Part shown: in pieces, positions 35,486 to 43,957 of the stretch | Position numbering within the stretch: position 1 is the stretch's first letter | How the letters are laid out: the number at the start of each line of letters is the position of its first letter | Source: Bacillus timonensis | Lineage (GTDB): Bacteria; Bacillota; Bacilli; Bacillales; Bacillaceae_L | Direction: 5' to 3' | Length of the DNA stretch: 64,000 nt | Assembly: GCF_000285535.1 (NCBI RefSeq) | Contig: NZ_HE610986.1 | Coordinates: 167,853-231,852 of the forward strand | The notes under the pieces: model-generated | What the model was told of the DNA's origin: nothing | Seen by the model: only the letters and a program-made list of their open reading frames with translations | Database searches by the model: none | Program-made: the position numbers and the translations under genes

Positions 35486-36664
35486 CTACAAGACTTCCCA
35501 AATTGCCGCGATTCCTTGGCCTCCTCCGATACATAAGGCAGAAGCACCAAATTTTTTATTCCTTCTCTTAAGCTCATATAGTAATGAGAGGCTGATTCTC
35601 GCACCACTTGCTCCGAGCGGATGACCTAATGCAACTGCACCGCCATTGACATTCCCAATACTTGGGTCAAAGCCTAATTCCTTTTGGCACGCAAGATATT
35701 GAGCAGCAAAGGCTTCATTGATTTCGATTAAATCTAGATCCTCTACCTTCATATTGGCACGATCTAATGCCTGACAAATTGCAGGTGCTGGTCCAATTCC
35801 CATGTACTTCGGTTCGACCCCAACAATTCCCCATGACACTAATCTTGCTAATGGCTTTAGATTTCGCTTTTCGGCATATTCACTAGAAGTGACGACCATT
35901 GTTGCTGCGCCATCATTGATACCACTGGCATTTCCGGCAGTTACCACACCGTTTTCTTTAAATCTCGCTGGTAAGGTATTTAACACATCAACTGGTGTAT
36001 CACGTGGATGTTCATCCTGATCGATTACCTTCTCGCTTTTTCTTACTTTCACAGTTACCGGTACAATTTCCTTAGCAAAAATTCCATTTTCTTGAGCTGC
36101 TAATGCACGCTTATGACTTTGTGAGGCAAACTCATCAATTTGTTCTCTTGAAATCTCATATTTCTCGGCAAGGTTTTCCGCTGTAATCGCCATTGAGCAT
36201 TTCCCATATGGATCGTAGAGTGCTTCCCAGAGGTAATCCTCCATGGGTGCTTTTCCGAGCGGTAAGCCCCATCTAGCTCCACGAACAACATGTGGAACCT
36301 GGCTCATATTTTCTGTACCACCCGCAATGCTAACATTGGATTCTCCTAGTTTAATAGATTGCGCAGCATTTATGATGGCTTGTAAGCCTGAGCCACAAAG
36401 TCGATTAACCGTTAATCCTGGAACATGTTCAGGTATACCTGATTTTAACCCGACATGCCTTGCCATATAAATTGCGTCAGTACTGGATTGAATGACATTT
36501 CCGATTACTACTTGATCCACTTCTTCTGGTTGAATTGATGACCTGCGCATCGCTTCCTTCGTTGTATGTACAGCAAGATCGATTGCAGATACATCACGAA
36601 AGGACCCTCCGAATTCTGTAAAAGCAGTACGTGCACCATCAATGACTACAATTTCTTTACTCAA
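35486..36664 (-). CDS. Acetyl-CoA C-acyltransferase (thiolase)
   Basis: A 392-aa thiolase that cleaves 3-ketoacyl-CoA in the last beta-oxidation step (or condenses two acetyl-CoA). The nucleophile Cys lies in VNRLCGSGLQAI (about residue 88), and the other catalytic motifs are INEAFAAQ, NVNGGAVALGHPLGASGAR (His) and ALCIGGGQGIA (second Cys). Full length and intact. It follows enoyl-CoA hydratase by 11 bases. Confidence 0.94.
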   Translation of the reverse strand: MSKEIVVIDGARTAFTEFGGSFRDVSAIDLAVHTTKEAMRRSSIQPEEVDQVVIGNVIQSSTDAIYMARHVGLKSGIPEHVPGLTVNRLCGSGLQAIINAAQSIKLGESNVSIAGGTENMSQVPHVVRGARWGLPLGKAPMEDYLWEALYDPYGKCSMAITAENLAEKYEISREQIDEFASQSHKRALAAQENGIFAKEIVPVTVKVRKSEKVIDQDEHPRDTPVDVLNTLPARFKENGVVTAGNASGINDGAATMVVTSSEYAEKRNLKPLARLVSWGIVGVEPKYMGIGPAPAICQALDRANMKVEDLDLIEINEAFAAQYLACQKELGFDPSIGNVNGGAVALGHPLGASGARISLSLLYELKRRNKKFGASALCIGGGQGIAAIWEVL

Positions 36665-36675
36665 TAGTCTTCACC

Positions 36676-37452
36676 CTACTTTCCTACAAATTGTGGTTTT
36701 CTCTTTTCTACAAAAGATCTCATTCCTTCTACACGATCCTGACTTGCAAACGCATTTCCAAAACAAGCTGTTTCAAGGTCTAAAGCAGCCTGTAGATCTA
36801 CCTCTTTACCTCGATTAATCGAGGTTTTTAACATTTTCATCGCTACCCTTGGTTTTTGAGCTAATTTTTCCGCCCATTCAATTGCTTCATCCAGTACGTT
36901 TTCGGACTCTACCACCTTATTAACTAAGCCCACTTCAAGTGCTTTCTCAGCATCAATCATTTCACCAAAATAGAGCAGTTCTTTTGCTTTTGCTTGACCG
37001 ATTAAACGTGGAAGACGCTGCGTGCCACCGCCACCTGGGATAATGCCTAAATTTATTTCAGGTAATCCGAATTTTGTTGTTGGTGAACCGATTCGGAAGT
37101 CACATGCAAGTGCTAATTCACAGCCACCACCTAGAGCAAGCCCGTTTACCGCGGCAATCACTGGCTTTGAAATGGATTCAATTTTGTCATAGGCAAGTCG
37201 TGAGATTCTCGACATTTCCATCATGTCAACACCATCTAGGTTGACCATTTCATTAATATCAGCACCTGCTGCAAAAGCACGGTCACCTTTTCCAGTAAGA
37301 ATGATGGCGCGAACCTCTGAATCCTTTTCAAGTTCCTCAAACAATGTGAATAATTCATTGTATACTTGGCTACTTAACGGATTGTATGGAGGTCGATTTA
37401 AATAAACAATTCCGATATGTTGATCATTAGAAATGTATTGGATTGTATCCAT
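36676..37452 (-). CDS. Enoyl-CoA hydratase/isomerase
   Basis: A 258-aa crotonase-fold enzyme hydrating the trans-2 double bond of enoyl-CoA. The oxyanion hole pieces are DRAFAAGADINEM and NGLALGGGCELALACDF; the two catalytic glutamates lie at the expected places in GGGCELALACD and FGLPEINLGIIPGGGGTQRL. Full length. Middle gene of the beta-oxidation operon. Confidence 0.93.
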   Translation of the reverse strand: MDTIQYISNDQHIGIVYLNRPPYNPLSSQVYNELFTLFEELEKDSEVRAIILTGKGDRAFAAGADINEMVNLDGVDMMEMSRISRLAYDKIESISKPVIAAVNGLALGGGCELALACDFRIGSPTTKFGLPEINLGIIPGGGGTQRLPRLIGQAKAKELLYFGEMIDAEKALEVGLVNKVVESENVLDEAIEWAEKLAQKPRVAMKMLKTSINRGKEVDLQAALDLETACFGNAFASQDRVEGMRSFVEKRKPQFVGK

Positions 37453-37479
37453 GTTTCATAAACACAACCTTTCTTTTTA

Positions 37480-38337
37480 TTAGTTGTTATAGTCGTACCA
37501 GCCTGCTCCTGCCTTCTTACCGACACGGCCTGCGCGAACTAAATTTCGTAGTGTAAGAGGTGCTGCAAATCGTTGATCCTTGAATTCCTCATAAAAATAA
37601 TCCATAACGTGTAATCCAATATCTACCCCTGCATAATCTTGGAGAGTGAAAGGGCCCATTGGATAGTTCAGTCCTAACGTAACCGCCTTGTCAATATCTT
37701 CCGGTGTCGCAACGCCTTCTTCCACTAATCGGATAGCTTCAATGAATTGAGGAATCAGAATCCGATTTACAATAAATCCTGGAACATCTTTCTTTACTTC
37801 AATTGGTTCTTTTTTCATCGCAATTGCCAATTCTTTGAATGCGCTTACAGTTTCATCGCTCGTTTTATATCCTCTAATGACTTCTACTAATTTCATCACC
37901 TGTGGCGGATTGAAAAAATGCATGCCCGCAACTTGTTCTGGCCTGTTTGTGCTGCTGGCAAGTACGGTAATTGACATGGATGATGTATTTGACGCAATTA
38001 GTGCACCTGGTTTTAAAATTTCATCTAATTGCTGAAAAATCTCTTTTTTCGCATCTAAATCTTCAATGATAGCTTCGATAACAGCATCACAATCTCCTAC
38101 GTCAGCCATGCTAGTTGTTAGTTTTATTCTTGAAAGAATCGCTGATTTATCATCCTCAGTTAATTTCCCTTTGCTAATTGATCGATCCATCAATTTTTCC
38201 ATACGTGCTTGTGCACTATCTAAAAATCGTTGGTCGACATCTACAAGCACTACGTTAAATCCACAAATTGCAGCTTGATGAGCGATTGCGCCTCCCATTG
38301 TTCCTGAACCAATCACTCCAATTTGGTTAAATTCCAT
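37480..38337 (-). CDS. 3-hydroxybutyryl-CoA dehydrogenase
   Basis: A 285-aa NAD-dependent dehydrogenase of hydroxyacyl-CoA. The Rossmann motif is IGVIGSGTMGGAIAHQAA; downstream SNTSSMSIT and GMHFFNPPQVMKLVEVIRG carry the catalytic Ser/His/Glu parts; PGFIVNRILIP begins the helical substrate domain. It is the first gene of the operon, about 65 bases from a TATAAT box with an adjoining palindrome. Confidence 0.93.
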   Translation of the reverse strand: MEFNQIGVIGSGTMGGAIAHQAAICGFNVVLVDVDQRFLDSAQARMEKLMDRSISKGKLTEDDKSAILSRIKLTTSMADVGDCDAVIEAIIEDLDAKKEIFQQLDEILKPGALIASNTSSMSITVLASSTNRPEQVAGMHFFNPPQVMKLVEVIRGYKTSDETVSAFKELAIAMKKEPIEVKKDVPGFIVNRILIPQFIEAIRLVEEGVATPEDIDKAVTLGLNYPMGPFTLQDYAGVDIGLHVMDYFYEEFKDQRFAAPLTLRNLVRAGRVGKKAGAGWYDYNN

Positions 38338-38402
38338 GGTAAACCCTCCGTTATGTATATATTTTTCGTATAGAAATCATAATTTTTACAATTTTCATAT
38401 TA

Positions 38403-38432
38403 ATTATAGTGTTTTTAGTGAAAATTTTTCAC
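38403..38432 (-). promoter_or_regulatory. Promoter and palindromic operator of the beta-oxidation operon
   Basis: On the minus strand TATAAT (38403-38408) is preceded by a GTGAAAA-A-TTTTCAC palindrome (38418-38432) lying over the -35 region. A repressor bound here would block the promoter. The palindrome does not match the Bacillus FadR consensus I know. Confidence 0.55.
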
Positions 38433-38515
38433 CTTAAATTTGAGGAATCGGAAGGTACTGATTTCGGAAATTAGAGGAAAGGGTTAAGTAATGTCCGCGA
38501 GATTGAGCATTTAAA

Positions 38516-38545
38516 TAAAAAACTGACTCAGTCGAGTCAGTTTTT
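38516..38545 (-). terminator. Terminator of the lipoprotein gene
   Basis: A perfect 12-bp stem AAAAACTGACTC/GAGTCAGTTTTT with T's on both sides, so it may act in both directions. Confidence 0.85.
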
Positions 38546-38554
38546 AAAGTTATA

Positions 38555-39109
38555 TTATTTAGTTGTCAGTGGAATAGGTAAAACATTCTCTTTCGAACCA
38601 TCTTTTGCGGAATAAACAAACAGTTCGAATCTGGCTTCATTTTTTGCATTTGCTATTAAATTTTTTTCAATTTGGATTTCAAAGTCACCCCACGAAGGCG
38701 CACCAACTGTTTGATAGTTTTTTTCAAGAAGCTTTTCCTCACCATCATAAACAGCATAGTCAAAAACACCTTCAAAAACTTGAGCTTTACCAGTTATAAC
38801 AAGTTGATTATCCTTCTCAGAAACCTTTACGTCTTTGAAAATTTTGTTTTGGTATACCTTATCTTCACTTGTTGGTGTTACATCATTTTCCGTACTTTGT
38901 TCGTTTTCACCCACTCCATTCTTTTCTTCTTCCTGAGTGGCTTCATCATTGTTTTCTTCATTCGTTGTATCATTGTTATTGTTTTCAGCTGGCTGTTCCG
39001 TTTCGTTTACATGCTCATTATCTTCTTTTTGTGTTTGATCGTTTTGATTACATGAGGCTAAGAAAATCGCGATGCTTAAAATAGCAATATAACATATAAT
39101 TTTTTTCAC
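38555..39109 (-). CDS. Lipoprotein with Gmad2 (immunoglobulin-like) domain
   Basis: About 184 aa. The signal KKIICYIAILSIAIFLASC ends at a lipidated Cys. A low-complexity Glu/Asn/Thr-rich linker follows (about residues 20-85). The C-terminal domain, with GKAQVFEGVFDYAVYDGEEKLLEKNYQTVGAPSWGDFEI, matches the Gmad2 Ig-like domain found in spore-germination and surface proteins. Start is GTG with GAGGAGG eight bases upstream. Role unknown; possibly cell-surface or spore related. Confidence 0.78.
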   Translation of the reverse strand: MKKIICYIAILSIAIFLASCNQNDQTQKEDNEHVNETEQPAENNNNDTTNEENNDEATQEEEKNGVGENEQSTENDVTPTSEDKVYQNKIFKDVKVSEKDNQLVITGKAQVFEGVFDYAVYDGEEKLLEKNYQTVGAPSWGDFEIQIEKNLIANAKNEARFELFVYSAKDGSKENVLPIPLTTK

Positions 39110-39248
39110 AAGAAAACCCCTCCTCAATAGAATATCTCTCTCTATCCTATTCTGTGTAGTGTAAGGAAAAAAATACCTAGAAACGGGTGGAATAGGAGTA
39201 TTTTCCTATCAAACTGAGTTTCACCTGAGCCCTTTGATTGTTATTTTC

Positions 39249-39271
39249 AACCAGTTTACTGGTTATATAAT
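39249..39271 (+). promoter_or_regulatory. Palindrome and -10 box before yitT-like gene
   Basis: AACCAG-TTTA-CTGGTT (39249-39264) is followed at once by TATAAT (39266-39271). The layout fits a repressor site between -35 and -10. Confidence 0.45.
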
Positions 39272-39350
39272 CAAGAAAAAGTTGTCCAATATGTCACGTG
39301 ATTAGCATATATATAGAACACGTCCACATAGACAGGAGAGTTCTGAATCA

Positions 39351-39935
39351 ATGCACGTTTTCATAAAAGCAGTTGCTATCCTTATAGGTAGCGTAACAAT
39401 CGCAATAGGCATAAATATTTTTTTAATACCTAACAAAGTTTTAGATGGTGGGATTATTGGTTTAGGTTTAATTATTAGTTATTTATTTCATACCAATGCT
39501 GGTGTCACAATCATGATATTAAGTATTCCTATCTTTATTATCTCTTGGCTTAAATATCGTTCCTATTTTTTTAATAGTTTGCACGGTATGCTTCTATCTT
39601 CATTTTTCATTGACCTTTTTCATAACTTAAATCAATTCCGTTTACATATTTCGCCAATGGTTAGCTCGTTTACTGGTGGGATCTTGATTGGTTTTGGTAT
39701 TGGTTTTATGCTTCGCTTTGAAACAAGCACCGGTGGGACAGATTTATTAGCCCAGTTCCTTTCAGAGATAGTGAAAATAAATGTAGGCATCATCATCCTG
39801 ATTATAGATGTTTTTGTCATATGTCTTGGAGGTTTATTCGTTTCTAGTGATACATTCTTCCTTTCAGCTATAACCATATTAGCTGGCGGAATAACTACAA
39901 GTGTGGTTACATGGAAATTGAATGGACAAGAGTAG
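39351..39935 (+). CDS. YitT-family membrane protein, short form
   Basis: A 194-aa membrane protein with about five helices. YitT hallmarks: GINIFLIPNKVLDGGIIGLGLIISY near the N-terminus, and GGILIGFGIGFMLRFETSTGGTDLLAQ in the middle. Typical YitT proteins (about 280 aa) carry an extra C-terminal cytoplasmic DUF2179 domain; this one ends right after the last helix and so belongs to the short group. Function unknown. GGAG lies about 10 bases before ATG. Confidence 0.8.
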   Translation: MHVFIKAVAILIGSVTIAIGINIFLIPNKVLDGGIIGLGLIISYLFHTNAGVTIMILSIPIFIISWLKYRSYFFNSLHGMLLSSFFIDLFHNLNQFRLHISPMVSSFTGGILIGFGIGFMLRFETSTGGTDLLAQFLSEIVKINVGIIILIIDVFVICLGGLFVSSDTFFLSAITILAGGITTSVVTWKLNGQE

Positions 39936-40114
39936 CAAACAAACGATTAGATAGGTTCTAACCCAAAAAGGGTTTACTGTATTCTAAAGGATTTTTGCTT
40001 TGAGGTACTTTTCTTAAAATAAGTGCCGAAATAACAGTTGATTTGGCATCATAATTGTTTTAAGTTGTCCCAGCAATTGCTGTGTTGTCTTGCCATTTAT
40101 GAGGAACTGAAGAA

Positions 40115-40560
40115 ACTAAGCGGAGGTTTTTCGTTTAAATTCCGAATCGAGTTCGTTTAGATCTAAATAAGCGGAGGTTTTCCTGTTATCCAGAGCAAAA
40201 ACCCTTTTTTTCATATTTTTAGAGCCAATAAGGGGAATCTCTCCGTCTATTTACGCTATTATCAGTGCTTTTTACTAATTAGGCGAAATTTTTCCGTTTA
40301 TTCAACCGCCTGGTGCCTAGCCAGTCCCCACAACCGATAAGGTAAGCCCTCGAAATGGCATTGCGATTGACAGAAGTTTTGACCCGCTTTTTTCAATGTT
40401 CTACCCCATGTTGTCTATCATACTAATGAGTGTCAATTGTATGTCAAAAACGAAGAAACAGTTTTTATACCTTAGCAAATAAAGAAACTGACGTGTACCA
40501 ATTCACACGTCAGTTTTATGTCATTTATTAAATAAAGCACCCGAAATCGGAACCCTTTAC
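40115..40560 (+). repeat. Four-box intergenic repeat, copy C, with hairpin tail
   Basis: This occupies most of the 665-bp gap between the convergent YitT and sugar-kinase genes. Boxes lie near 40115-40140 and 40165-40189 (forward, TAAGCGGAGGTTTT core) and 40227-40253 and 40277-40302 (inverted). The tail has TATGTCAAAAACGAAGAAA, GCAAATAAAGAAA, a stem AACTGACGTGT/ACACGTCAGTT (40486-40515) and CCGAAATCGGAACCC. No gene is seen in the gap. Confidence 0.78.
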
Positions 40561-40600
40561 TGTAATCAGTAGACTCTTTCTAATTTGAATGTGGTAACCA

Positions 40601-41554
40601 CTAAAGTAACTTCAAACCACGCTTGATTATACTTTGAATGGGCTCTTCAGTTGTGGTTATCATGTTTACTTTTGGAAAACTAAGCTGAATCCTGCTACGA
40701 ACTTGATTTTTTATGTAGTGGTTGTGTTGAAAAACGCCACCTTGTAAAATCAAATCAAATTCATTCTGATGGATGCCCGCACTATTAACTGCAGTATTTA
40801 CTAGAAGTAGCAGTTCCTCTACTGCACGCTCTAGTATCCGTTTACTTACTGGATCCCCCAATCGAAATGCCTCATCTACTGTGGTTGCAAGTGCACCGAC
40901 ATCATCAACAGAATAAGATTCACTGTAGGCCCAATTATAAAGATCTTCAATTTTATTAAAATTAAATTTCCGCAAAATTAGCTTTGCTAACAGTGTGTCC
41001 TCGCCACGACCATCCTGCATTTTGAGAACAGATTTTATGGCTTGTTTTCCAATCCAATACCCGCTACCTTCATCTCCAAATCGGTGTCCCCATCCACCAG
41101 AACGGACAATTCGATTGTTGGCATCATGAGCAAACACGATAGAGCCTGTTCCTGCAATTAATAGGACACCAGCTTTGTATTGAGTCGAGCCTAATAAAGC
41201 GGAAAGGCAATCATTTTCTACTTGTAATCTGTCAATCTTTATCGACAATTCCTTAACTGCTTCAAGCACAACTCTATTAACTTCTTTTTCATCATTTTCG
41301 GTATCAATTCCCGCCAAGGCAACTACGGCTTTTTTCACGTTGCCTACATTACCAAAATCAATCCCTGCATTCTCAAAAGCAGCAAGAACGGCTTTTACTA
41401 AAGATTCTTTAGCTCTGACAGCCCCAACTACGTGATAATTCGTGGCTCCAGCTTTCCCTTCTCCAAGAATGTTTCCATTTGCATCCGTAATAACCGCGAG
41501 TGTTTTTGTTCCACCACCGTCAACTGCAAGCAGTTCGATGGTGTCCTTATTCAT
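40601..41554 (-). CDS. BadF/BcrA-family ATPase, N-acetylglucosamine-kinase-like
   Basis: A kinase of about 317 aa in the ASKHA fold. Phosphate 1 motif LAVDGGGTKTLAVI, adenosine/phosphate 2 motif VLLIAGTGSIVFA, and GGWGHRFGDEGSGYWIGKQAI, the signature of the eukaryote-like GlcNAc kinase group within the BadF family. It lacks the Cys clusters of true BadF activators of radical enzymes. It likely phosphorylates an amino sugar released by the operon's other enzymes. It overlaps the lyase gene by eight bases and is last in the operon. Confidence 0.83.
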   Translation of the reverse strand: MNKDTIELLAVDGGGTKTLAVITDANGNILGEGKAGATNYHVVGAVRAKESLVKAVLAAFENAGIDFGNVGNVKKAVVALAGIDTENDEKEVNRVVLEAVKELSIKIDRLQVENDCLSALLGSTQYKAGVLLIAGTGSIVFAHDANNRIVRSGGWGHRFGDEGSGYWIGKQAIKSVLKMQDGRGEDTLLAKLILRKFNFNKIEDLYNWAYSESYSVDDVGALATTVDEAFRLGDPVSKRILERAVEELLLLVNTAVNSAGIHQNEFDLILQGGVFQHNHYIKNQVRSRIQLSFPKVNMITTTEEPIQSIIKRGLKLL

Positions 41555-43079
41555 TGGTTCCAACCCATTCTGTGATGATGCTTAAAACTTTTGCTTGCGA
41601 TTTGGTAAGATGCTCTCGTTTGTCATGTAACCAACCTGAAAGTTCGTCTTGCTCGATGAGGCGTGTATTGATTGTTTTTTCCATTCGACTCGGGCTTGGT
41701 CCGCCCTCTAGATCACGGATTTTAACAAAATACTCTGGACTTAAAGCTTGCTGTAATTCTTCTTCTGTTAAAGTAGATTCCTTGCCAACTGTCTTTTGAG
41801 ACTGCTCATTTAAAAGTCCTAATGTTAATGATTCCAATGACGTTTTGCCGTGATTTGTAAGTGCTTTAACTGTTGAGCTCACTACATGATGTGCCTGGCG
41901 AAAGGATAGACCATCTTTACGTACGATTGTATCAGCTAATTCCGTTACATTCGCGAAGCTTTCTTTTGCTCTTTTTAGAAGTGTTTCTTTATTCACTTCC
42001 ATTGTAAGCAAGACTGAAGTCAATAGCTCATAAATGCCGCCTAATTTCTCGATGGCTTTCCAAATGTATGGCTGCATGTCATCCTCAGTATCGACAATAT
42101 CTCCGAATGGAGTGTTATGGACCATCAATAAAACGGTTTGGCAATCACCCGCTACACTTGATAATAGTGCTCTCATATGTTCAATTGAAACAGGGTTACG
42201 CTTCTGGGGCATGATGGAACTGATTTGTACATATGGTGCGGAAAGAAGGAATGCTCCATATTCCTGTGTACCCCATAATAAAAAGTCTTGCATGGATCTA
42301 CCTAGATTCAATGCTGATAATTGAACAGCTGTTGCTGTTTCTGCGATATAGTCGGCACCTGCCACAGCGTCCCAGGCATTATCAATCATGTCCTCGAAAC
42401 CAAGTAAGTCCTTCATGCGATCTCGATTAATCGCAAAACCTGAAGTTGTTAGTGCTGCTGCCCCCATACTACTGCGGTTTACAGTTTTATAAGCAGCTTG
42501 AAGTCGAACAATATCACGAGTTAACATATCTGTCATCGCATTTAAATAATGAGCCAAAGTTGTTGGTTGCGCCTGTTGTGTGTGAGTATAACCAATCATG
42601 ATCGTTTCCTTATGTTCGTCGGTCATTTCGATAAGAGCCTCACGAAGCCCCAATGCTTTTTCGATTAACGGAAGAAGCTTTTTACGTAATGTCATCCGGT
42701 AAATAGCAATTCCCATATCATTACGGCTCCTTGCAATATGAAGGTTTCCAGCAATGTCTCCGGCATTTTCAATCAACGCATGCTCCACTTCAAAAAATAA
42801 ATCCTCAAATTCTCCAGTGTAGCTTCTTGTTTGAAATTCGTCCGGATTAAGATGAGAAACAGCCTTTGCTATCTTTTCAGCCTCTTCTTTCCCGACAAGT
42901 CCTTGTTCAACTAACATAATCAAATGGGCATTATGGATTTCAATCATTGAATCAAGCAATTCATTCTTTGCTTCATTATAGGCTGGTTCAAGCACCATTG
43001 ACGTATATGTTTTAGAAGGAAAAACTGTGCCTTCTGTTTGAATAATCTTCTCTCTAAGTGAGGTTTTCAATCTAGTCAA
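41547..43079 (-). CDS. Argininosuccinate lyase-superfamily enzyme (not with arginine genes)
   Basis: A 510-aa lyase of the fumarase/aspartase superfamily. Signatures: HIARSRNDMGIA, GYTHTQQAQPTTLAHYL (catalytic His region) and the mobile loop SSIMPQKRNPVSIEH. It is annotated by similarity as argH-like, but no argG or other arginine gene is near, and it sits in an ABC-transporter/sugar-kinase operon. It is longer than typical ArgH (about 460 aa). By superfamily chemistry it should eliminate fumarate or an equivalent from a conjugate. The start is TTG; a second TTG three codons on has better spacing to AAGGG. Confidence 0.85.
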   Translation of the reverse strand: MTRLKTSLREKIIQTEGTVFPSKTYTSMVLEPAYNEAKNELLDSMIEIHNAHLIMLVEQGLVGKEEAEKIAKAVSHLNPDEFQTRSYTGEFEDLFFEVEHALIENAGDIAGNLHIARSRNDMGIAIYRMTLRKKLLPLIEKALGLREALIEMTDEHKETIMIGYTHTQQAQPTTLAHYLNAMTDMLTRDIVRLQAAYKTVNRSSMGAAALTTSGFAINRDRMKDLLGFEDMIDNAWDAVAGADYIAETATAVQLSALNLGRSMQDFLLWGTQEYGAFLLSAPYVQISSIMPQKRNPVSIEHMRALLSSVAGDCQTVLLMVHNTPFGDIVDTEDDMQPYIWKAIEKLGGIYELLTSVLLTMEVNKETLLKRAKESFANVTELADTIVRKDGLSFRQAHHVVSSTVKALTNHGKTSLESLTLGLLNEQSQKTVGKESTLTEEELQQALSPEYFVKIRDLEGGPSPSRMEKTINTRLIEQDELSGWLHDKREHLTKSQAKVLSIITEWVGTNE

Positions 43080-43104
43080 TCCCTTCTGTCTTCTTCAAAT
43101 ACAC

Positions 43105-43213
43105 ATCGGCGTATTGCGCCCAGACTTCTTCGAGCTTGCTCGAAAAGTTTCCGTTAAAAATCGCATGTCTCCGCCGAAAGCTTTAACTTTGTTCAGCACT
43201 GCTGAATAAAGTT
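43105..43213 (-). repeat. REP-like element, family R3, copy 1
   Basis: A G+C-richer block between the creatininase and lyase genes: GGCGTATT-GCGCCCAGACTT, then GAGCTTGCTCGAAAA, and at the right end a hairpin AACTTTGTTCAG/CTGAATAAAGTT that overlaps the creatininase stop codon. A second copy in the same orientation lies upstream in the same operon. Confidence 0.7.
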
Positions 43214-43940
43214 ATGCGAGCCAGTTTTTGATTAATTCATTCATGTTGGAGGCTGCCTTTTCCACTATTTTTGTTCCTTTTTCATAGGAGGTCTGTTGAA
43301 TTAACCCTGTATATCCATCCCATGCCTTTGGGGTTCCTTCCACAAGAACATAGGGCATAGAAGAAAGTGGAGGCACCTCCTTGAATTCTTGGTCCTCTTT
43401 TTGTACATGTACTAAATCTGGACGAAATGCTTTTACTGCCGACATTTCATATGGGCCACCATGACCTCTGCCTTTTGTCCCGACAAACCCAATTTCTTCA
43501 GCAGCATCGACAGCTACCATTTGCCACCAGTTAATTAACATGAAGCTTGCGTCCGTATGTTTACCAGTTACATATTCAGCAACTGTTCGAGAAACGCCCA
43601 TATTCGCATCATGAGCATTTAAAAGAATGATCTTTTTGATACCTTGATTAATAATTCCCATCGTAATATCAATTACATATTCTGTGATAATACTAGGACG
43701 GATTGGAATTGTCCCTTGATATTTAGATGTTTTTCCAGGACAAGCTGTGTAAGGAACCGTTGGGTAAACGGCTCCACCTAAACTATCATCAATTAAATCT
43801 GCAAAACCATCAGCAAGAATAATATCCGTTCCTAAAGGAGAGTGCGGCCCATGGTATTCAAAGCTCCCAAGTGGAACAACCGCAAACGTAGCCTGTTCCA
43901 ATGTCTTCAGGTCTCTTCCGTGAATGTCACTAGCCTTCAT
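43212..43940 (-). CDS. Creatininase-family metal-dependent amidohydrolase
   Basis: A 242-aa enzyme of the creatininase / MftE superfamily. Metal ligands are visible in VVPLGSFEYHGPHSPLGTDIILADGFAD (Glu, His, Asp), in LLNAHDANMG, and in GRGHGGPYEMSAVKAF (His, Glu). Members hydrolyse cyclic or linear amides. In this operon it may open an amide of the imported compound; the substrate is unknown. It starts 18 bases after the permease gene. Confidence 0.85.
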   Translation of the reverse strand: MKASDIHGRDLKTLEQATFAVVPLGSFEYHGPHSPLGTDIILADGFADLIDDSLGGAVYPTVPYTACPGKTSKYQGTIPIRPSIITEYVIDITMGIINQGIKKIILLNAHDANMGVSRTVAEYVTGKHTDASFMLINWWQMVAVDAAEEIGFVGTKGRGHGGPYEMSAVKAFRPDLVHVQKEDQEFKEVPPLSSMPYVLVEGTPKAWDGYTGLIQQTSYEKGTKIVEKAASNMNELIKNWLA

Positions 43941-43957
43941 TTATATGTTCTCCCTTC

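Noticed and set aside
41547..43079. Arginine-biosynthesis argH
   Set aside because: The superfamily motifs are real, but no argG or other arginine gene is close, the protein is longer than usual, and the operon is catabolic in type, so I left the gene symbol empty.
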